Source: Dicaeum eximium
Lineage: Eukaryota > Chordata > Aves > Passeriformes > Dicaeidae
Length of the DNA: 64,000 bases
Assembly (NCBI GenBank): GCA_013396995.1
Contig: VWZP01008598.1
Location: forward strand, 897,382-961,381
Reading direction: 5' to 3'
The position numbers and the translations under genes were made by a program. Positions 38,401-49,300 of this stretch are shown here, in pieces. Each line of letters starts with the position of its first letter. Position 1 is the stretch's first letter. The notes beneath the pieces are model-generated. The model ran no database searches and was not told the origin of the DNA. It saw only the letters and a list, made by a program, of their open reading frames with translations.

Positions 38401-41400
38401 ATTAAAATTACATTTTGGATTTTGCACACTAGTAAGACAGTATGTCAAGAATTCAAGCATTTACATTTAAAACTGACATACATGTTGAGCAAAACTGGCA
38501 TTACAAGTGTGGCTGTTGAACAACAACAAAATACTTAATAAAGGCAAGTCTACATAAAAAAATCTCCACCCTCTGACATTTCTTTCCATATTTGGAAGTA
38601 TCTGTACAGTTCAAAATTATTAGACCCATTCCAATGCTAGCTACAGAAGCTAAGTATAATAGCTGGCATTTTTTACTGCCTGAGGAATACTCTTTCAATT
38701 CCTTCATCACTCCCTTCAACAAGTTTTACTACTTTTGACCTACACAATAGAATAGGCTTATCTTCGTCTCCTTCTGGCTTTTAAGGTATAACTCAAGAGT
38801 CTCTGACAAATTTAATCACGATACCATGACAAAAGATGCACAACCAGTTTCAGATTGTTAACCTGTACCTAATACACCCTGGAAACGCAGTTCTCCCTGT
38901 CTGCCACTATATAGAAGTCTGATAAAGTAAAAACTTAGCAGGGGTGGGAGATATGGACATAATAACTGAAAAAAAAATTTGCAATGTCTATACTGGAATT
39001 GCCACTAGACAAAATACTCCACACCAAGTGAATTATGGCATGCTTACAAGGATGCATGAAACTTCCTATCTTCAATTTACATTAATGGGAAGGAAGAAGA
39101 ATGGAAAGGAAAAATCCTGTTGCTTGACATGTGAACCAGTTTCTCCTAATGTGATCCAAAGACATATAGATCACAAACAGACCTGGCACTTGTGAATGTC
39201 TTTATATTTGTGACAATAAATTGAATTAATATTATTTATATTGTGAATTTCTTCATATATTTCATTGCTAGAATTCTATTTCTCTTGTTATGCAATTAAT
39301 ACGCAATCATATTTTCTGGTGTTGGACTTGCTAATGTTTGACAAGGCAAAGTAAACTCACCTTTGAAATTAAGCATGATCTGCAGGCCATTAAGAAAATC
39401 TGATTTGGAACTTAGATTGACAAATTTGGATATTTATCTAAGATAACAGAGAATGAAAATATAAAATACACTAATACAAACCCATGTCCTGAAGGAGCAA
39501 TGAAGTATAAACAACACTGCACTCTATTATCTGGCATCTGGCGTCTGTTCACTCGGGATTCTGCATTCAGGTAGTCCTCAAATTTACTGTCTATGTAGTC
39601 AATAACTGGCTGCCAGCTGCAGAGATTAAATGAATAAAAACCTGTAAGTTACATTATTTACATAAAGACACCTGGTTTTGCTAAGAAATAGATGTTCACA
39701 ATTTCCCCACAGCTTGGGGTGTTTTTTTTTTCTTTTCATTTGCTTTTTTAAAATTAGGCTACTTCAACACTGCAACTGACCAACTCCTCAATCTAAAATT
39801 GAGCTACATAGTTCTGAAGATACAATGTGTGAGTTCACTGAAATATTTTTTCAAATACAATCACCTTCATTGTAAAAGCATTAAACAGAACACTTAAGAA
39901 CAGTAGCTAAAGGAATATGCTTCACTGATCACACCTTGTGACAGCACAGAAGATGGTTCTGCACACTGCATGCATAGACAAAGAACCATTCACCATTCAG
40001 ATAGGTAATGCACCATTCAGTTCAAGGGAAAAGGCTGAGAGCACTTCAGTCAAGTTATAAAATACTAGTTAGAAGTTTTCAGCTAAATGAGAAGTTTAAA
40101 TGTGTTAATATTTTAACTGAGTACTGAGGCCTGCATTTTAAAATATGTCACAAGGTATTATATCTCACACACACACAAAATGCAATGCAGAATTATCATG
40201 GGAGAACATACAAAGAATGTCTTACCAATTACTATTATCCACAGCATCTCCAAATCCTGGTGTGTCAACTATTGTAAGTAGTAACTGAACACCACCCTCC
40301 TTGATTAAAACTTTTGACTGCTCAACCTGTAAAATGAATACAATAAGATTAAATTTTTAGCAGTTTAGTCATCTATCTTAAACACTAGAAAAAAACATTC
40401 CATGAATAAGAAGCCTGATAAAGAATTGCTAACTTTTCTGCTTCAGAGGTACACTGTGTCTGTGTTTTGCTTATAAAATCCCAATAATTTTATAATAATT
40501 AATAATTTTGAAAATAAAAAGGTCATTATTTAAATAAAGTCAGTGATAAAAGAACCATCCAAGTATATGGGATATCTTAATATTTAAATTCCTGATTGAA
40601 CAGGAAAAACCTTAACCAGGCATTAAACCTGATAAAGTTACAAACTTTGGTCAATTCAAAGAAAATGACACTTTTGAAAACTAATCCTCCCCACAAGCAT
40701 CTTAGACACTTATAGTCCTGTTAATGTATTTTTAAGAATACATTTATTCTTCAGCTAGCATAATGGTTGGGAATGGAATCACAAAGTAATGGTTTCCTAT
40801 TACAAACAGACTTCTATTGGAAAGTAATACAATCTGGCTGCAATCTGCTGAGCTAGACCTCATGTGATTGTAATGGATTGGGTTCCTGTTAGCTCAAGTC
40901 ACCGATGGAAACCTGCCTCAGAAGGCAACTGCATCAGCACAAGGAATGATGTAAGACTGGGGTGTGGGAATTCGTGCCTCCAGTTGTGACCACCCATCTG
41001 CAGCACAGCTCAGCTTGCAGAGAACATGTCATCCAAGAGATTCAACATGTCATGACAGAGAAGAACTAGGCTAAGCAGCACACAGACTGCTACCCCCTTC
41101 TTCCTACTAATATTTCAGGAATTATTTATATTGCCAATGTCAGGTCCATCTGCCTGAGACAGTGCTGTACACCACTGTCCTATCAGTGAGATTCACAGCA
41201 GTATGAAATGACAACCTCATGTCGGCTTCGTTCCAACTGCTCAGACATATAATCATCCTTTTTTTCCTTTATATTAAAACAATTCCTATTCAATCACTAG
41301 TGACACTGTTTTCTAGACACGGATTCAAGAAATCAGCCATGTAGACCATTTAATCCAGAACCACACGAGTGCTGGAAGACTCAAGGTGATGCCACCTTGT

Positions 41401-44400
41401 TGCTCATTGCTTAACATTCCTTAAGCCTCATAAACTCTAACTGGGAGAGAAAATAAAGTTCTATTTATAATAAATCCTATGTGGATGGTCTCTTGACCAG
41501 TTCAAGATCTGAGAAATATCACATTAATGCTTCTTAAACTCTTGCACATCCCTAATTGTTATGTAAGTGAAAGAGACTCTCACAGCCACACCTGAACATC
41601 GTTGCAAACGCTCTGCAATCACCGCTTATGTGACGCAATGTAAATCCACAAGACAAACTAACACTGCAAAAAGTCAAACTAAATCCCTCTTGCACAAGCA
41701 ACCACCGATGCCAATTCAGAAGAGAGTATCCAGAGTCACAGAAAACAGTAACTACCTACAAAGAAAGCTTCATATTTAACCTCTGAGTATGCAGGATGCT
41801 GTTTTTATCTACTGATCAGTAGAGATCCTACCCAAGTCAGATCAGCTCCTTTCGCTGCTAGTTCTCAAACTAATGGCTACAAGGACACTAGTCACCGAAG
41901 TCTCCAGGTTGGGCTGGACTTCAAGACCACCCAATTCAAACTCCAACATGAACAGGCCTTACTGGAAGGTTAGGAAGGTGTAAAATGCCAGGAATTAAAA
42001 TAAACCAAACAAAACTGTACACGCACCAGCCTAAGTCACCACCAAGTTACTCTTTCACAAACTATACAACTCTCATCCTTCCAAAAGCATGCAGCTAAAG
42101 CCATGAGAACCTAGGAATACATGTGCTGCTTTAGAAACGTACATTTTAATAATGGTGAGTGTATTTCCCTCCATCCTCAAGAGTTCCATCAAGAGATTTT
42201 ATTGTACATAATTGATACCAGAACTCAAAGACAGTAATCCCCTGCCATAGTCAACTCAGCCAAGAGTTTACTACTCACAAGCTTCAGCACACAAGAGATT
42301 AACTTCTGATTCCTTGCATTCTTTTGGCTATCTTGCATAGAGTAACCTTACAGCCCTCCTATTACCAAGCTCTCTGCAAGTATAAGAAACCCACAACACT
42401 TGCAAAATACTAGAGATGATAAGGTTGAGACATACTCTTGCCAAGAGCTACAAGGTATCAGCCTTTTACTCCAGCACAAAAATCCCTAGCAAGAACCATT
42501 GAATTATTATGGGCTCACAGTGGAATGCTTTTACAAAAGAAGCAATTAATAAAACATTATCTTGAACGTATGTTTATAACAAAGGAAAAGAAAGGTCAGG
42601 AGATCTCAGAAATGTCATGCCAAGCATTTTTCCTGATTCTACATGCTTGTAAAATCTAAGCATGGATGAATTTGTCAAGTCACCTTCTGACAAATGGTCT
42701 GCAGCAACTGAATCTCTGCAGAATCTCTGTAGTGCTAATACATTACTGGGTGGTGAGGATTTAAATTTTTTTCCTTACTTTTCATAAATTCATGTAGGTA
42801 TCTTGCTATCAGAGCAGGGTTTTCACAAACCTACAGAACAAGAAACATTAGCTGATGAATTAAATGTCCTATGCTTGTGCTGCAGACAATCAGACCACAT
42901 CCAGGATATATTGTAAGCAGTAGCTTCTACTGGTAGGAAACAGTAGATGAAGATCCTGCCACAAAGCCTCTGCAAAGCTGCTTTTTCTAACCTAAATGAA
43001 TGTGCCCATATATGGTCAAAGGCACAGAAAGCAGCACCATCTGGAAAAGATCCAGAAAAAAAACTGTAAACTAGTGTCATTCACAGTTAAGCATCCAACT
43101 GCATCCCATCATTTGATTTACAAGTATTCCCAAGGGATTCATGGAAAACATGAGTTCCAGTCTTGGAATTTAAGACTTTTTAAGAAAAGTCTCCTCCAAA
43201 CAGCCTTTTTCCCATGCACTCCAGTCAGCTGGGTCACACGGGTCTCCTTGGCAGTTACTATACAGCGCTCATCACTTGGAGCTTGTTACAGCTTGACTGC
43301 TTTTTATTGGATGAAACATGCCTTTGCCATCCTGCATTTAAGGCAGTTAGATAATGATCAGAGAAAACACATTAATACCCTCTCATTTCTGTGTATGTTC
43401 CCGTTGAATTTATCTGACATCAAGTCACTTAACCGTTTTTCTGCATTTTCTGTGAGATTAATGCAAAGGACCTGCCTCACAAAACAATGCCAAATTGCAA
43501 TAATTTTCAAGCCTAAACCACAGTTTGTGTTTATCTATGTGCGAGCTTCTTACACAATTCCTGATCAGTAAGTTGCTCCCACCATATAAGAACAGGTGAC
43601 TATTACAAAATTTGAGGATGCTAAAGTGAGGGGTTTCTCTCATCCCCTCTCTGCAAAACCCTTTTATCAATCCTCAACTTAAAAAGGTTTTCACTGGCAA
43701 AGAATACAAATCCAGTGGATCCAAACAGCAACTCCCACTGCTTATTCTTTAATATTTGTCAGGAAACACCTCCACATCATACACATTGCTACCACACATG
43801 ATTTTGAAGCTTGTAGGGGGAAACAGTTTTATCCTCACACTGACAATGAAATCAGATAGTTTCAGTTTCTTTCCTAAAATTCTACATGGATTTTTCATTC
43901 ATCCCAAGAACTGAAAGCAAAGTTGCATTTTAGGTATACTAAAAAAGGACTTATTAGATAAAGTCAAAATTACTTTCTAGAGGGGAAGACGGTCTTTAAA
44001 TCTATTTAATTCCCACCATATTATTTTATGAGTCATGTCAGACCCCAATTCACTATTGAAAATAGTTTTGGCAAGCTCTTGGCCTCAAGCTTTAGCCCAC
44101 ACAGTGGAAGTAAGAAGAAAACGCAATGGCTTTTCACCCTGAGCTCTGTCCAAGCCCTTTTCTTCCCTCTACACCTTTACATAGGAAAAAAAAATCATTA
44201 AGTGAGGCTTTCTGAAAAGCCTATGTCTTTTTCTTAAACCAGTAAATCAATACAAATCAAACCATCCCTGATGGTAATGAACAACAGATCATCTAATCTT
44301 GCCACCTAACAGATTAAAGTACTTAACTCAAATTCCAGAAATTCCACACAGTTTAACATTATTTTTTCTTACACTGATGCACCTTTAACTAGGGTGGGAG

Positions 44401-46355
44401 TGAGTTATCTCTGAAAGATGTCACGGTTCGGGAGTTTTTTTGTTAGCTTGGGTACAAATTCATCCAAAGATTTTTCCCAGTTGAAAAAAACCAAAAACCT
44501 TCCAATGACAGGGAATCCATCCCAAAGTTATTTAAACTAAAATTCAATGAACATAACCTGAATTGGTTTAGCTTCTGCTAAACTAAAATGTAATCATCAG
44601 TAATGAATCATGCTACATCTCTCTTCCAATAAAAAAGTCACCTGTCTATTTGGTTTTTCAACAGTCACTGATTAGCTCAGTAATAAGTACATTATATGAG
44701 AATTTAACTGTTTGCACACCTCTTCCATGCCACTTAACATCTCTTTGACACAGGTAAGCTCAACCCTCATTCAAATAATCATCTGATGCTCCTGGCTACC
44801 AAGCTTTCAAGTCCATTTTGTCAGTCACTATGGTTTTACAATAAACTGATAAAACAGCCTAACAGATATGAAAAAAGCTTAGAAACTATTAATATATTGA
44901 TCAAATTCTGGAAGTTCAAGAGCTTTCCTCAAATAAGAAAAATTTATATTCTGCAATGAATTAATTTTGTAATAGTGTTCAAGCTTTAATGCTGAGCTAA
45001 CTGATAAGCAATGCAATTTAAACTTCTCAATATGGACATAACAACTAACTCTTTCCTTCTACTGTGGTAATTACTCTGTGTTCTGACATAGGATTAAAAA
45101 ATGTCTTACTCAAAACCCCAAACAAAAAAACCCCCGAGGTCCCACAAAGCAATAAGGACACTGGAGATTAATTACTTGATTCCAATGAGTAAAAAAAGCA
45201 CTCTATTTTACAGTTTCTGTTTAGCACCTTGCATACCCTCCTAACTCAACAGAGGGCTTAATCACTTTATGACAACTCTGCAATTGCCCAGTCGCTTCAG
45301 GCACAGTTGAATTTTGCAGCTGGAGGAACTCTGTTGGACAACAGCAGCAATGGTGAGCACCTTTGGTGCACCTGCACAAAGTCAGATTATCACAAGCTAT
45401 CTTCACCAAAGCCTTATGCAAGGGCACATCAAGAGAGGTAAACAGAGCATGCATCTTTATTCAGCTGCTCAGCTGTGGAGGCAGAAAGTACCTCACAAAC
45501 ATAATGATTTCTCTAAACTACCCATAGCATTATTATTTTTTGGCATTAGGTAACTGTTATTTTTAATAATCTTTTTATAACACAGAAAAGATATAAGAGA
45601 AAATATAATTGATCAGTAGCAAGTTATTACACAAAAAAATGGATCAACCTCAGTTTTCCAGTCTTTGACTAAATAGTTCAGTTGCATCATGCACTTGGCA
45701 GGAACATCATCTCTGCCTAAGTCCAGTGCTTAAAGTCAGGCAGGTTCAACCTAGTCCCTGATGTTTCAGAATAACAACTTGTAACAGGTAAACAAGGTAC
45801 CCCTAAGGATACAGTCTGCAGAAGACTCACAGATACTTTTATACCCAGGTCCCTGCACTTCTGTCAAATCTTTTAATATTTAGTTTCTAAAAGCCTGCCT
45901 TAGACAGGTTTTATTGCACATCTATGCATTTCTACAGATTTACTCATTATTTTAATTGATAATAAACACTACATTTTCAAAAAGCTCTGCACATATTCTG
46001 CTTTTTAATCTACATGCAGAACACAAAACACTTCAGGGCTCCCACATTTCTACAGGCTAGAGGTTTGAGGACCTGAAAGTTTTGTAGTTCACAGACACTG
46101 AAAGACACGCTGAATATTTCTTAGTGGTTCACATCATGACTGAATGTATCTTGAAACTCAGGTGCTTATGTGACAAGTGTACATCACCTTACATTACTAA
46201 ACTGCAAGTTACAATATTCAGGCTGTACCTTTTCTTCCCCAGACATACCTGTACGGTCTTTTTAATTCTGTGTGAAGGACCTGGATACTCTGGGGAATAC
46301 AGTTCTGTTAAGAATAATGAGTTGATTAATGTTGATTTTCCCAGTCCAGATTCAC
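20387..46355 (-). CDS. SEPTIN7: Septin-7, gene-level span of the 11 visible coding exons (5' end missing)
   Basis: Septin-7 is a filament-forming GTP-binding cytoskeletal protein. It occupies the terminal-adjacent position in SEPT2-SEPT6-SEPT7 type hexamers and octamers and acts at the cleavage furrow, cilium base, dendritic spines and cell cortex. Eleven exons on the minus strand join to 1145 coding bases with every intron GT-AG and every phase consistent. The product runs from P-loop GESGLGKST through G3 DTPG and G4 AKAD, the septin unique element with its YPWG stretch, and a Glu/Lys-rich coiled coil to the C-terminus KGKIF and stop. The 380 complete residues plus a split Gly correspond exactly to residues 57-437 of the mammalian 437-residue form as I remember it. 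I notice only conservative differences (Glu for Asp after the P-loop, Ile for Leu in ENKIVKK). The N-terminal 56 residues, including the polybasic helix, are not visible. Septin-7 identity rather than another septin group rests on the C-terminal half and is very secure. Confidence 0.97.
20427..20976 (-). other. SEPTIN7: SEPTIN7 last intron
   Basis: A 550-base intron between the coiled-coil exon and the terminal exon. It is AT-rich and contains a T tract near 20708-20720 on the plus strand. No other feature was recognised. Confidence 0.8.
20977..21116 (-). CDS. SEPTIN7: SEPTIN7 coding exon, second part of the coiled coil (residues 379-425)
   Basis: This 140-base exon encodes [40 protein letters not shown] and EQQNSS, ending in a split Arg. 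It continues the parallel coiled coil. The acceptor is ctacag followed by CTGCAG, so a second in-frame AG lies six bases into the exon. Using it would drop the first two residues (LQ). Donor is CAG/gtaaat. Confidence 0.96.
21509..21525 (+). repeat. G-rich tract
   Basis: Three G runs (GGG, six G, six G) separated by single A lie on the strand opposite to SEPTIN7 sense, within an intron. It is possibly quadruplex-prone in DNA. Confidence 0.6.
21794..22338 (-). mobile_element. CR1 LINE, 3' fragment in a SEPTIN7 intron
   Basis: The plus strand starts AATCATAGAATGGTTTGAGT followed by TGGAAGGGACCTCAAAGATC, the reverse complement of the CR1 3' terminus. It goes on through GCCTGTTCCAGAGCCTCACC, CCATTCCTCTTGTCCTGTCA and TTTTCCAGGCTAAGCAATTC to GGGACCCCAGAGCTGGATGC. 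About 545 bases, 5' truncated and non-coding. It has the same orientation as SEPTIN7, so it is transcribed in sense within the intron. Confidence 0.95.
23427..23465. repeat. Two-copy direct repeat, period 20
   Basis: The 19-base unit aatgcatgtgaacattaaa occurs at 23427-23445 and again at 23447-23465, separated by one G. This is a recent-looking perfect short duplication about 185 bases from a SEPTIN7 exon, in the intron. Confidence 0.85.
23652..23787 (-). CDS. SEPTIN7: SEPTIN7 coding exon, first part of the coiled coil (residues 333-378)
   Basis: This 136-base exon reads [20 protein letters not shown], then [20 protein letters not shown] and DSEAE. It is an almost continuous charged heptad-type helix. 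In septin-7 this region pairs with the coiled coil of SEPT6-group partners. Acceptor is atggcag and donor is GAG/gtaaac. The plus strand of this exon is strongly pyrimidine-rich, as expected for Glu/Lys-rich coding. Confidence 0.96.
25361..25414 (+). repeat. (CAAA)n/(CA)n/A-rich simple repeat
   Basis: Reads aacaaaaacaaacaaac, then a CA run (about nine units) and an A tract. It is an ordinary microsatellite-like segment in an intron. Confidence 0.85.
26484..26660. promoter_or_regulatory. Isolated CpG-rich patch with a CTCF-like motif
   Basis: In an otherwise CpG-poor AT-rich intron, about a dozen CG dinucleotides cluster here, most densely between 26493 and 26590. The string GGCCACCAGAGGTCTC at 26495-26510 resembles the CTCF core (CCACCAGRGGG-type), with mismatches in the 3' half. 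Function is inference only. It could instead be a decayed inserted sequence of foreign composition. Confidence 0.35.
30136..30261 (-). CDS. SEPTIN7: SEPTIN7 coding exon, end of the septin unique element (residues 291-333)
   Basis: This 126-base exon encodes [20 protein letters not shown], then [20 protein letters not shown] and T, ending in a split Lys. The HYENYRS stretch is a septin hallmark near the end of the G domain. The Asn/Lys-rich linker before the coiled coil is specific to septin-7. Acceptor is ttgacag and donor is AAA/gtaagt. The downstream intron is about 6.3 kb. Confidence 0.96.
30262..31164 (-). other. SEPTIN7: SEPTIN7 intron (about 0.9 kb)
   Basis: AT-rich intron with nothing else recognised. 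Confidence 0.8.
31165..31216 (-). CDS. SEPTIN7: SEPTIN7 short coding exon (residues 274-291)
   Basis: This exon is only 52 bases. It completes Val, then reads [16 protein letters not shown] and two bases of a split Arg. It is part of the septin unique element that helps form the NC and G interfaces in filaments. Acceptor is cttgcag and donor is AAG/gtaagt. It was found by matching the protein between its neighbours. Length and phase fit exactly. Confidence 0.95.
31217..33278 (-). other. SEPTIN7: SEPTIN7 intron (about 2.1 kb)
   Basis: Contains a three-copy imperfect repeat with period 16-17 at 32076-32122. An open frame of 107 codons at 32401-32724 on the plus strand is unremarkable. No other element was recognised. 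Confidence 0.8.
32076..32122. repeat. Three-copy imperfect tandem repeat, period 16-17
   Basis: The units attcttgtatctgcact, attcttgtatctacac and attcttgtatgcgc follow one another. This is a short degenerate minisatellite within an intron. Confidence 0.8.
33279..33375 (-). CDS. SEPTIN7: SEPTIN7 coding exon, late G domain and start of the septin unique element (residues 242-274)
   Basis: This 97-base exon encodes [32 protein letters not shown] and the first base of a split Val codon. AVVGSN is the G5-like segment, and the RQYPWG stretch opens the region of the G interface and septin unique element. Acceptor is cttgtag and donor is AAG/gtaagg. Confidence 0.96.
33376..34609 (-). other. SEPTIN7: SEPTIN7 intron (about 1.2 kb)
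   Basis: AT-rich intron with an A tract near 34289-34303. Nothing else recognised. Confidence 0.8.
34610..34702 (-). CDS. SEPTIN7: SEPTIN7 coding exon, residues 211-241
   Basis: This 93-base exon is in phase 0 on both sides. It reads [20 protein letters not shown] followed by [11 protein letters not shown]. The acidic run DDEEEN is characteristic of septin-7. Its symmetric phase means that skipping it would keep the frame but would remove 31 residues of the G domain. Acceptor is tttctag and donor is AAG/gtaaac. Confidence 0.96.
34703..36357 (-). other. SEPTIN7: SEPTIN7 intron (about 1.7 kb)
   Basis: AT-rich intron with no repeat or extra exon recognised. Confidence 0.8.
36358..36475 (-). 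CDS. SEPTIN7: SEPTIN7 coding exon with the G4 motif (residues 171-210)
   Basis: This 118-base exon reads [20 protein letters not shown], then [23 protein letters not shown] at residues 194-197 is the guanine-specificity (G4) motif of septins. The acceptor is tttcag and the donor is CAG/gtgagt, close to the vertebrate consensus. It starts by completing the split Gly and ends on a codon boundary. Confidence 0.97.
36476..39481 (-). other. SEPTIN7: SEPTIN7 intron (about 3.0 kb)
   Basis: AT-rich intron with no mobile element or extra exon recognised. Confidence 0.8.
39482..39616 (-). CDS. SEPTIN7: SEPTIN7 coding exon, central GTPase region (residues 126-171)
   Basis: This 135-base exon completes the split Cys and reads [19 protein letters not shown], then [16 protein letters not shown] and LYFIAPSGH, ending in a split Gly. 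It covers the conserved septin segment between G3 and G4, including the hydrophobic beta strand. The acceptor is ctctgcag. The donor GG/gtttgt is weaker than the others because it lacks the usual purine-A context after GT. The phase with both neighbours is exact. Confidence 0.96.
39617..40225 (-). other. SEPTIN7: SEPTIN7 short intron (609 bases)
   Basis: AT-rich intron containing a small CA run near 40168-40177. Nothing else recognised. Confidence 0.8.
40226..40326 (-). CDS. SEPTIN7: SEPTIN7 coding exon with the G3 motif (residues 93-126)
   Basis: This 101-base exon encodes [12 protein letters not shown], the hydrophobic strand LLLTIV, and [17 protein letters not shown] at residues 113-116 is the G3/switch II motif. 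It starts in phase 0 after the P-loop exon and ends with two bases of a split Cys codon. Acceptor is tttacag and donor is TTG/gtaaga. The intron separating it from the P-loop exon is about 5.9 kb. Confidence 0.97.
40327..46248 (-). other. SEPTIN7: SEPTIN7 intron after the P-loop exon (5.9 kb)
   Basis: Unique AT-rich sequence. The stretch 43170-43580 has sustained medium GC and a long plus-strand open frame (42996-43571, 191 codons) without a recognised domain. A weakly CR1-like segment near 41900-41960 was not accepted as a repeat call. Confidence 0.75.
46249..46355 (-). CDS. SEPTIN7: SEPTIN7 coding exon with the P-loop (residues 57-92)
   Basis: This 107-base exon begins with the last two bases of the split Gly codon and continues ESGLGKST, the Walker A/G1 motif that binds the GTP phosphates. 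It ends after SHRIKKTVQ. The Thr of KKTVQ aligns with the SEPT2 Thr78 implicated in hydrolysis (family knowledge). The acceptor is tctag at the high-coordinate side and the donor is CAG/gtatgt. Reading continues open into the intron on both sides, but the homology stops exactly at the splice sites. It is the most 5' exon I can find. Confidence 0.97.
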
Positions 46356-49300
46356 CTAGAAGAAAACAGAACAGTTTCAGTAAAACCAGAAATATCACGT
46401 CAAATCTAAACATTTAGATCTACATTTCAAACTCTCTTTAAACATAGTACCTGAAAACACGCACCGCACTCTAAGACCTTGATAATCTATCATCTTTTCC
46501 AATTTCAAGGAAAACCTTTCAAATCCCACTGTCACTGTTGGGCTCTATAGACATTAAATTTTCTGATCACATTGAGTGCATTCAGCACTTTTGTCCATTG
46601 CTCCCATTACAACACACAAAGATGATATTACATTAAATTTTACACACAAGATATCTTCCTGGTATAACTCATCATAATGCCAAAGCAGATTAAGTTGCCT
46701 CCTTTATTTCAAATATTACTTGAGAATGTTTATTATCAGGGAGGGAAAAAAGATGCGGAGGTTGGAAAAAACTGGGATTAGCTTGCTACAACCATTAAAG
46801 CCCCAAGAAATAAAATGAAGTTTCAAACCACTGGGTTTGCCTGGGAATATTGTTGTTGGGGTACTGAAGGGGGCTATTTTATTTGGCTTTTTTTGGTAAT
46901 TTCTTTGTGAGCAACAGTAAGGCAGCCTTGCTGAAGAATCTGGAGATGCTACTGCCATGACAATCCAAGCAAATACAGCTAAACGCCCACAGCAAAGATT
47001 ACCCTACAGCTCTGCAGAGACAAGGGCTAGAATTTCAGATCAACTACTTTTTATTTTAAAAGTCTTTTGCTTAGTTTTTTTTTGGTTAAGAAACTACTTC
47101 AACACAACAATTCACACTGGCATGAGAACTAAGGAAAAAGGTATAAAAAAATGCTGCTTTCTTTCTGTTCAAATTTCATATGCAGTCTGTCAGTACACTG
47201 ACCTAAACAGAAACATACACAGAGAAATTTGCTTCCAAGCTAACAAATTTGAGGGAAAACCATGTACTTTCACTGAGGGAGGAAAATGAGCTGAACTGGA
47301 CCCATAATTGAAAGACTTAACTAAAGCACTAACCACTTCAGCCCCAACAAACACTGTGTTGATTTAGAGACTTAACTGAGAAAACTTCCAAGCCTGTCTT
47401 GAGATAAATTTCCTGGTTAATGCAAGAGAGTTACGTAACAGAAAGTAGGCAAGAATTGTCTCCCCTGTAATAGATATCTGGGTTTCCTACACGAGCTGGC
47501 TCATACACAGCAGCCATCTCGATTACAGTGGTGCAGCACAGAGTGTCTGCAGCACTGAGCAGAGCAATCTCGTTAGCTAGACTTTAAATGGATTAGCAGC
47601 TGATGAAACACTGCAACCAGAGCTCCTGCCGGCTGTCTGAGCTCTCAGGAGTGCTTGCTCTTCAAAACCCCACCCTTTTGGACAGATGAGCTAACTGGTG
47701 CTGCGAGCAGCGGCTGCCCACAGCCAGGCTGATGGAAAGAGAGATAGATACTCAAAGTATGGTGTCAAGAGAGCAATGAACACTAACCCCATCATGACAG
47801 GTTTATGCAAGCCAGCAAGGACATGATCTTGCTGACAAGATTTTATCACTGCCCTGCAGATTTTGCCTTTTTCTGTGGTCAGAGGCATGAGACACTTACT
47901 AACTATGCAGTAAACACAGTGCCTCCTGAGTCTGGTTATAAAGGGCACAGGTTTTCTACTCTGCATTTGCAAGACTTAAAGGGCAGGGTCAGCTGCAGCC
48001 AAGAAGCCTCCCCATCAATTATGCAAAAAGAAGCTTCTGAAATGCACAACTTTGCAAACTCATAGATGCATCCCAGTTAAAGCTTAACCTCCACCTCACA
48101 ATCCTGCTCAAGAGATATGCATCATTCCAGTTAAACTGAAGGTTTTTATCCACCCTACCGAAGCCTTCAAGAGGGTGGCTCAGACTTTGAAATGTACAAT
48201 TCATATCCTTTCAGTGACCTTTGTTTTTAACTTGACCGTAATCTTGCAAAAGGCACCTTACTACAGTATGAAGAAAGATTTTAGCATCAGATTCTACTTC
48301 AGGATACAAAAAGGGTTGCCCCTTCTTTTCCCTTCGATTAGTGTTACTGCTGGCCTCAATATGCTAAAGAATTTAAGGTGAAAAACACTGAGAACAACTT
48401 CTCCTGAAAATTAGTGCCTACCAAGTTGTCATTGAAATTCAACATTTGGAAATAAGATTTTCAGCTTCAGAAGAATGTGGTGTGATGGAAAACCAACAGT
48501 TTGCCCCACATGGCTTGGACAGCTGTGGCACTTCATATCAACGAGTCCCTGAACTGCTGAACCACTACACCTTGAGAGATCTGAGGTTTGTCCCCCTCCT
48601 CACCTTTACGGCCCCCACAGCTTCTAGGATGTGAAGACAATTTTGAGCTGAAATCAGTGAAAAGGAAGTATGCTAAGGATATTTATGCTCCATCTTGTTC
48701 CCAAAGGTGCCCATCATCCTAGATATCCTTACCCACCATGCTAACTTTAATCAGCCAATGCAGATTATAACAGTTTAAACTGCTTAACTGCTAGCAGTAA
48801 CTGAGGTATCATAAGTAAGAGTCTGCATCAGTGCACCAATCCTGGATGCAGTTGTGCCTTAGACCGTGTAAGGGTCAACATCTGCAACAGCAGTAAGAGG
48901 CTATAATATAAAATAAAACAATTGCACTGCAACTGTAGGTAAAAACTCTAACTGGAACATTTAATATTGTAATATAGGATGTCATGCTGCTTCCACTGTA
49001 ATGAAACAAGATGACTTGTTCTGATGATTTCTCTGAAGACTACAGTGAAAGCAGAAGTAGAGAGATCAGCTGTAGTTGATGTGAAGCTGAAGTTGTGTGA
49101 AGTGTGTAGTTGAAGTGAACATTCTAGCAGCCTTTCTGGACACACTAAAATATTCTGATCTTCATTAGAAATAAGGGGAAAAAAAAATTCAAACCCCAAC
49201 CAAAACAACTTCCCCAAATCCCCCAAACAAACACACAAAACGCCCTTAACTCTACAGCCAAACAAAATCCTCTGTCCTTTCCCAAATTACTTAAAAAGAT

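Noticed and set aside
41895..41960. Weak resemblance to a reversed CR1 3' end (caggttgggctggacttcaa)
   Set aside because: Too few matches, no terminal octamer and no continuation of the CR1 block order.
46189..46413. 74-codon minus frame that includes the P-loop exon plus flanking residues
   Set aside because: Only 46249-46355 matches septin-7. The flanking residues are intron read-through beyond clear GT-AG sites.
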